Part shown: in pieces, positions 6,886 through 11,161 of the stretch | Numbering within the stretch: position 1 is the stretch's first letter | Layout: each line of letters starts with the position of its first letter | Assembly: GCA_051004815.1 (NCBI GenBank) | Contig: JBPCJY010000058.1 | Coordinates: 1-11,161 of the forward strand | Direction: 5' to 3' | Length of the DNA stretch: 11,161 bases | Source of the DNA: JBBQXY01 sp051004815 | GTDB taxonomy: Bacteria; Chloroflexota; Ktedonobacteria; Ktedonobacterales; Ktedonobacteraceae | The notes under the pieces: model-generated | Told to the model about the DNA's origin: nothing | Database searches by the model: none | The model's input: the letters and a program-made list of their open reading frames with translations, nothing else | Program-made: the position numbers and the translations under genes

Positions 6886-6893
6886 AGAAGGAG
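6886..6893 (+). promoter_or_regulatory. Ribosome binding site deciding the oxidoreductase start
   Basis: AGAAGGAG lies 8 nt before ATG 6902. It rules out the in-frame GTG at 6857, which lies upstream of and overlaps the promoter. Confidence 0.8.
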
Positions 6894-6901
6894 CGCAACT
6901 G

Positions 6902-7879
6902 ATGAAAGCGGTTATTATCACACAACCGGGTGGACCGGAAGTATTAGAGATACAGGATGTCGAGATGCCGGAGCCGGTGGGCGATTATGTGCGGGTACGC
7001 GTGCGTGCATCTGGTATCAATCGCGCTGATCTTTTGCAGCGTGCCGGGGGTTATCCCGCACCGGCTGGGTCGCCAGCGCATATCCCAGGGCTGGAGTTCG
7101 CCGGTGAAGTTGATGCGATTGGGCCACAGGTACGTATGTGGAAGCCGGGGCAGCGTGTGATGGGGCTGGCCGGCGGTGGTGGTCAGGCCGAATATATCCT
7201 GGCGCACGAAGGATTGCTGGTGGAGATTCCAGAAAACCTGGATTTTGTGCAAGCCGCCGCTGTGCCGGAGGTCTTTATGACCGCCCATGACGGCCTCTTC
7301 ACGCAAGGCGGCTTACAGATGGGCGAACGCGTGCTGATTCACGCGGCAGGCAGTGGCGTCGGTACTGCCGCGATCCAACTGGCCCATGCCACGGGAGCTA
7401 CCACCTTTGGGACATCACGCACGGCCAATAAGTTGGAACGGGCGAAACCATTGGGCTTAGATGTAGCTCTATCCGCCAGGGACTTTGCCGCCGAGGTGAA
7501 TAGCGTGACGAATGGAGAGGGTGTTCATCTTGTGCTGGACTTCATAGGCGCACCCTACCTCGAACAGAATTTAGCCGCTATCGCAATGTGGGGACGCATC
7601 GTTTACCTGGCAACGCTGGGCGGCGTCCAAGCCAACCTGGACTTGCGCCTGGTGATGGGCAAACGCGTGTCCATACGCGGCTGCACATTGAGAACACGCA
7701 CTCTTGAGGAGAAGCTCGCGGTGACACGCCGCTTCGCGACCAGCGTGCTGCCCTTGCTGGCAAACGGCAAAGTCAGGCCAATCATCGAGCAGGTCTACTC
7801 GATGGCGGAAATTGGGGCTGCCCACGCCACAATGGCCGAAAATAAGAACTTTGGGAAGTTGGTCGTGCGGATGGATTGA
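6902..7879 (+). CDS. NAD(P)H quinone oxidoreductase, zinc-free MDR family (PIG3-like)
   Basis: 325 residues, normal length. A medium-chain dehydrogenase/reductase without the catalytic or structural zinc cysteines. The N-terminal GroES-like domain shows MKAVIITQPGGPEVL, SGINRADLLQR (38-47) with GGYPAPAGSP, GLEFAGEV (63-70) and GGGGQAEY (91-98). The Rossmann part has HAAGSGVGTAAIQLA (147-161) and LDFIGAPYLEQNL (212-224). The pattern NRADLLQRxGxYPxPxG followed by AAVPEVFMTAHDGLF is that of the PIG3/TP53I3 and bacterial QorA-type quinone reductases, which transfer electrons from NADPH to quinones or related electrophiles in the cytosol. The natural substrate cannot be told from sequence. It is a single-gene unit, divergent from murF, with its own promoter, ribosome site and strong terminator. 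Confidence 0.88.
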   Translation: MKAVIITQPGGPEVLEIQDVEMPEPVGDYVRVRVRASGINRADLLQRAGGYPAPAGSPAHIPGLEFAGEVDAIGPQVRMWKPGQRVMGLAGGGGQAEYILAHEGLLVEIPENLDFVQAAAVPEVFMTAHDGLFTQGGLQMGERVLIHAAGSGVGTAAIQLAHATGATTFGTSRTANKLERAKPLGLDVALSARDFAAEVNSVTNGEGVHLVLDFIGAPYLEQNLAAIAMWGRIVYLATLGGVQANLDLRLVMGKRVSIRGCTLRTRTLEEKLAVTRRFATSVLPLLANGKVRPIIEQVYSMAEIGAAHATMAENKNFGKLVVRMD

Positions 7880-7892
7880 AGGTGAGTTCCTT

Positions 7893-7953
7893 GTAGCAGT
7901 TGAGGCCAGGAAACGTACACGTTTTCTGGCCTCAACTGCTACCTTACTTTTTT
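7893..7953 (+). terminator. Strong intrinsic terminator of the oxidoreductase gene
   Basis: A stem of 23 bp: 17 perfect pairs (7893-7909 with 7926-7942, arms starting GTAGCAGTTGAGG), then one G-T wobble and five more pairs, closing on a TACA loop (7916-7919). The tail CTTACTTTTTT (7943-7953) supplies the T-run on the plus strand. The minus-strand kinase gene stops at 7944-7946, directly at the foot of the stem, so the hairpin may also protect the convergent transcript, though no T-run exists on that side. Confidence 0.88.
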
Positions 7954-8504
7954 GCTGCATCAATTGCCTTAAATAGTTTCTGATAATCCACCCCCTCAAA
8001 ATCCGTCGTATCGACCTCTAGCCGTGTTCCTCCAATATTCATGAAGTCATGTTGGCTGTGAAGCAGGTATGGTTCAAATTCCGCATAATTGAGAGTTTCG
8101 ACATGGCCAGGATGTCGCTCGCCTGACTCCGCACGCTGTTTAAACCTTTCCCAGAGGATATGGCCGTCAGCATGGCAGAGGATTTGGAGCGGTTCAAAGT
8201 CGTATTTTTTCTTAAGAGCTAGAAAGGCGGCTGTGCTGTATTGTGGGTCAAAATTGCTTTCCACAATAAAGGAGGTGTTGGCTTGAAGCAGCACCTCGAG
8301 GAAATAATAGAGCAGTTCGTAGGAGGCGAGGCCGAGCTTGCGTGACCAGGCGCGATCCTGCCAACCTAGAGCATCAAAGAGAGTTTCTTTGATGCCATCT
8401 TTATAGATAAATGGCAGGTGAAATTCTGCCGCGATATGGTTGCCTAGCGTTGTTTTGCCAGCACCTGGTGAGCCAGTAACAATGATAAGGAGCGGTCGGC
8501 TCAT
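7944..8504 (-). CDS. Small P-loop kinase / AAA-family ATPase of unknown substrate
   Basis: 186 residues from ATG 8504, chosen because it overlaps the comB stop as ATGA, a normal sign of translational coupling; a GTG two codons earlier (8510) is possible. Visible parts: Walker A GSPGAGKTT (11-19) after a hydrophobic strand, KDGIKETLFDALG (35-47), a Walker-B-like strand SFIVESNF (78-85) and a basic lid ERFKQRAESGERHPGH (119-134). This is the layout of small metabolite or antibiotic-type kinases in the gluconate/shikimate/chloramphenicol phosphotransferase fold. It has no membrane segment or signal. The operon position after an acyl-CoA synthetase and a ComB phosphatase hints at a small-molecule role, but the substrate is unknown and I do not assign one. 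Confidence 0.72.
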   Translation of the reverse strand: MSRPLLIIVTGSPGAGKTTLGNHIAAEFHLPFIYKDGIKETLFDALGWQDRAWSRKLGLASYELLYYFLEVLLQANTSFIVESNFDPQYSTAAFLALKKKYDFEPLQILCHADGHILWERFKQRAESGERHPGHVETLNYAEFEPYLLHSQHDFMNIGGTRLEVDTTDFEGVDYQKLFKAIDAAKK

Positions 8505-9283
8505 TGCCACGATCCGTTCGTTCTAGCAGCGCGTTCCAAAATAAGTAGTCCTGTCTCCTCTTCGCGCCCGACAACGATTGGAATACTTGTGCTTTTGCTG
8601 GTTTGCATACAGAAATAGGGGTCTTCGACCAGTCCGGCTTCGAGGACACTGAGCGCGGAGTTACAGTGATCAATTACTTTGGGTGGTTCGTAGGTATGAT
8701 ACAGGGCGATGGCGGCATGCACACTTTCGTGTACATTGAGCATTGCATCGCTTTGCTCGATAGCCAGGCGTTGCAACTCAATGGCGAGAAAGCCTGCACA
8801 GACAGCGTCATCCAGGGCAAAATAGCCCAACTCGCCGGAGCAGACAAGCGCGATGTTGCTAGTGTGCTGTTGTGCCAGGTGGAAGGCGTAGGCAGTGACA
8901 GCAGCCGCATTGTATAAACTGCCCGCCAGGCGTATGGTCTGTGTTGGGCAGGCGTGGAAGGCACGCGTGCCATTGGTGGTGGTGAGAATCATTTCGCGAC
9001 CACTCAGGTCAATTTTGGAAAATTGCGCGGGTGAGTTGCCGTAATCAAAGCCTGGAATGGGTTTGACATTGCGTTCACCGCACAGTAGGCGACCAGGAAC
9101 CGCCTCACTGGCGGCGCGTGCCTGGGCAATATCGCCCGCGACGAGGATACGCGTTGCTCCCTGTTCAAGCATTACCGCCATTGTGGTGGTAGCGCGGATG
9201 ACATCTATCACGATATAGATGTCATCCTGTTGGGCCGCGTTGGGTATGATCTCGGTGGGCGTGAAAAAGACGGTCAGTTGCAA
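8501..9283 (-). CDS. comB: ComB-family 2-phosphosulfolactate phosphatase homologue
   Basis: 260 residues from a TTG start (9283). The TTG is supported by GGGGA 7 nt upstream and by the N-terminus MQLTVFFTP, which is how ComB proteins begin. Family motifs: VIDVIRATTT (25-34), CGERN (68-72), GFDYGNSP (78-85), LTTTNGTRA (100-108) and CSGELGYFALDDAVCAG (148-164), whose acidic residues fit an Mg-dependent phosphatase. In methanogens ComB removes phosphate from 2-phospho-3-sulfolactate in coenzyme M synthesis. Many bacteria that make no coenzyme M carry homologues, and sulfolactate or another phosphate ester may be the substrate there. No comA, comC or other sulfonate gene is in the window, so the reaction is uncertain although the family is clear. 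It starts two bases after the acyl-CoA synthetase stop and overlaps the kinase start. Confidence 0.86.
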   Translation of the reverse strand: MQLTVFFTPTEIIPNAAQQDDIYIVIDVIRATTTMAVMLEQGATRILVAGDIAQARAASEAVPGRLLCGERNVKPIPGFDYGNSPAQFSKIDLSGREMILTTTNGTRAFHACPTQTIRLAGSLYNAAAVTAYAFHLAQQHTSNIALVCSGELGYFALDDAVCAGFLAIELQRLAIEQSDAMLNVHESVHAAIALYHTYEPPKVIDHCNSALSVLEAGLVEDPYFCMQTSKSTSIPIVVGREEETGLLILERAARTNGSWQ

Positions 9284-9285
9284 AC

Positions 9286-10962
9286 TTATTTCCCCAATTT
9301 CTTCTTCTGCTCCATCTCTCTCAACTCTACGCGGCGAATTTTGCCGGAAATGGTTTTGGGAAGTGTTTCTACAAATTCGATCTCACGCGGGTATTTGTAG
9401 GGTGCCGTCACCCGTTTGACGTGCTCTTGGATTTCATGGGCCAGTGCGGGTGAGGCGGTATAGCCGGGAGCGAGAATGATGTAGGCCTTGACGATCTCGC
9501 CACGCATCTCGTCAGGACTGGCGATCACCGCCGATTCCGCGACGGCGGGATGCTCTTTCAACGCGCTCTCGACCTCGAAGGGGCCAATGCGATAACCCGC
9601 GCTGATAATTACGTCGTCGGCTCGGCCCACGAACCAGAAGTAGCTATCCTCGTCCTTGTAGGCGCGGTCTCCAGTGATATACCAGTCGCCACGAATACAG
9701 GCGTTGGTGGCCTCCGGGTTACGCCAGTATTCTTTGAACATCCATGTCGGACGCTGTGGCTTGACGCGTATGGCGATGTCGCCCTCTTTATTGGGCGGCA
9801 GTTCGTTGCCGTCGTCATCAATTACGCTCAGATCGAAGCCAGGGGAAGGTTTGCCCATCGAACCGGGTTTGACTGTGATGGGCGGGAAGTTCGCGCAGAT
9901 GAGTACCGTTTCAGTTTGTCCATAGCCATCGCGGATGATCATTCCTGTCGCTTGCTGCCAGATTCTTATCACCTCGGGATTGAGAGGCTCTCCTGCACCG
10001 ACGCAGTGGCGCAGTGCCTTTGGTGGGTGCGTTTTCATATAGGCCATTGGCTCATCAAGCACCATCATACGGTAGGCTGTGGGAGGAGCGCAGAGGGTGG
10101 AGATGGGATATGTGTTGAGCATCTCCAGCGTCTCGATGGGGTCAAATTTACCGCGTGCGTCTTGCATGAACATAGCGGCACCCTGTATCCAGGGGCCAAA
10201 GAGATTACTCCACGCCGCTTTGGCCCAACCCATCTCAGAGAGGTTCCAGTGCAGGTCGTCCTCGTGCAGGTCGAGCCAGTACTTGCCGGTAATGGTGTGA
10301 CCGATGGGATAGCTGGCGTGCGTGTGCAGCACCATCTTGGGGTAGCCGACCGTGCCGGAGGTGAAATAGACGAGGCAAGGGTCATCACTGCGCGTCTTGG
10401 AACCGGTAAATTCAGGCGAGGCTTCGTCAGCAATTTGATGATAACTTGTCCAACCTTCACGGTTCGCGACATCGGCGTTGGGTTCAACCAGAATGGCGTA
10501 CTTAATCGTAGGGCATTCGTCGCGTACTTGGTCAAATTTCGCCGCGCCCTCGCTGTCAGTAATAAAGCCCTGCACCTCGGCGACCTCTGAACGGAACTGG
10601 ATGTCCTTGGGCGTAAGCAGCGTCGTACAGGGGATGGGTATCACGCCCAGCTTCATCAGGCCCAGCACGCTCTCCCACCATTCGGGGATACGTGGCAGCA
10701 TGACCAGCACGCGATCACCCTTTTGTATGCCGAGCGCGGCGAAAGCGTTGGCGGCGCGACTAGAACGCTCAGCGAAGCGGTCATAGGTAATGCGCTGCTC
10801 CTCGCCGTTCTGCCCAACCCAGAGCATGGCAAGCTTTTCGGGGTTGCTGGCCCACTTGTCCATCACGTCAATGGCGAAGTTGAAATATTCGGGGACATCC
10901 AGGTGAAAATGTTGGCGTTCGGCCTCGTAATCGGTCATAAACGGGGTTTTGGCTATGGCCAT
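9286..10962 (-). CDS. Acyl-CoA synthetase (AMP-forming, medium-chain ACSM/acetyl-CoA synthetase-like)
   Basis: 558 residues. ANL superfamily enzyme that activates a carboxylic acid to acyl-AMP and then acyl-CoA. Core motifs in order: YFTSGTVGYPKMV (199-211, phosphate loop), GYGQTET (346-352), WYITGD (427-432), GRADDVIISAGYRIGPFE (446-463) and PKTISGKIRR (535-544) with the adenylation Lys541. The opening YEAERQHFHLDVPEYFNFAIDVMDKWA resembles the ACSM/medium-chain group rather than long-chain FadD or acetyl-specific Acs, so an aliphatic, branched or aromatic short to medium acid is likely; the exact acid is open. I chose ATG 10962 because GGAGAAGGAG ends 8 nt before it; a TTG two codons earlier is only 2 nt from that site. 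First gene of the operon with comB and the kinase. Confidence 0.9.
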   Translation of the reverse strand: MAIAKTPFMTDYEAERQHFHLDVPEYFNFAIDVMDKWASNPEKLAMLWVGQNGEEQRITYDRFAERSSRAANAFAALGIQKGDRVLVMLPRIPEWWESVLGLMKLGVIPIPCTTLLTPKDIQFRSEVAEVQGFITDSEGAAKFDQVRDECPTIKYAILVEPNADVANREGWTSYHQIADEASPEFTGSKTRSDDPCLVYFTSGTVGYPKMVLHTHASYPIGHTITGKYWLDLHEDDLHWNLSEMGWAKAAWSNLFGPWIQGAAMFMQDARGKFDPIETLEMLNTYPISTLCAPPTAYRMMVLDEPMAYMKTHPPKALRHCVGAGEPLNPEVIRIWQQATGMIIRDGYGQTETVLICANFPPITVKPGSMGKPSPGFDLSVIDDDGNELPPNKEGDIAIRVKPQRPTWMFKEYWRNPEATNACIRGDWYITGDRAYKDEDSYFWFVGRADDVIISAGYRIGPFEVESALKEHPAVAESAVIASPDEMRGEIVKAYIILAPGYTASPALAHEIQEHVKRVTAPYKYPREIEFVETLPKTISGKIRRVELREMEQKKKLGK

Positions 10963-11161
10963 ATGCAATGCTCCTTCTCCAAGTATGTGTTGCTGTGCTG
11001 TTGGTGGACGTACAGCATGACGCCGTGTACGTATTATTTCCGTTCTCTAAAACATGGACATTTGGGACACAGCCCAAACATCGCCTTTAGTTCCTGCTTC
11101 AACGGGAATAGTTTCACTTACAGGAAACTGCAAGCCAGAGCTACTCTCTCCACAGGCGTTT
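10963..11161. promoter_or_regulatory. Upstream region of the acyl-CoA synthetase operon with inverted repeats
   Basis: I see no supportable gene in these 199 bases. Three palindromes stand out: ACGTACA (11008-11014) with TGTACGT (11026-11032), spacer 11; TTTGGG (11061-11066) with CCCAAA (11073-11078), spacer 6; AGTTTC (11110-11115) with GAAACT (11124-11129), spacer 8. The first lies 46-70 bases before the start codon, beside a possible -10 (TAATAC on the minus strand, 11032-11037), so it is the best operator candidate. No good -35 was found. Confidence 0.35.

Noticed and set aside
6857..6901. GTG start extending the oxidoreductase by 15 residues
   Set aside because: It overlaps the promoter and has no ribosome site; ATG 6902 has a strong one, and the family begins with MKAV.
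9550..10590. A 346-codon open frame on the plus strand
   Set aside because: It lies wholly antisense to the acyl-CoA synthetase, has no ribosome site or recognisable domain, and follows the codon bias of the true gene.

Overview
The window looks like a stretch of bacterial chromosome of moderate GC content carrying mostly housekeeping genes, interrupted at its left edge by a mobile element. The gene set is bacterial: MurF, Ddl, PhoU, and leaderless-looking GTG/TTG start options with clear Shine-Dalgarno sites. An IscB nuclease, a secreted NHL-type propeller protein and a bacterial ComB homologue together suggest a member of the Chloroflexota, with Ktedonobacteria my best guess. That placement is from memory of protein style, not from any search.

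Left edge (1-1001): the C-terminal three quarters of an IscB protein (RNA-guided OMEGA nuclease, Cas9 ancestor family), open through the window's left border. It is followed by a nested hairpin that overlaps its stop codon and looks like the right end of an IS200/IS605-type element. Eight bases beyond the hairpin begins phoU (1009-1773), which has no recognisable ribosome binding site of its own. Next on the plus strand comes a secreted beta-propeller protein (1912-3033).

Centre (3082-6791, minus strand): a peptidoglycan operon read murF, ddl, then a dipeptide epimerase of the enolase superfamily. Ddl makes D-Ala-D-Ala, MurF attaches it to the UDP-MurNAc-tripeptide, and the epimerase interconverts L-Ala-D-Glu and L-Ala-L-Glu from recycled murein. 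A structured palindromic element lies between ddl and the epimerase gene and supplies the ddl stop codon. The operon is driven from a compact divergent promoter region (6836-6866) shared with a plus-strand quinone oxidoreductase gene (6902-7879), which ends in a very strong terminator.

Right part (7944-10962, minus strand): a three-gene operon read acyl-CoA synthetase, ComB-family phosphatase, small P-loop kinase. The genes are two bases apart or overlapping. Upstream of the synthetase (10963-11161) there is no convincing gene, but there are three short inverted repeats that could be operators.

The most noteworthy items are the IscB element and its junction with phoU, the palindromic element that ends ddl, and the symmetric divergent promoter. 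I saw no CRISPR array, tRNA or rRNA.
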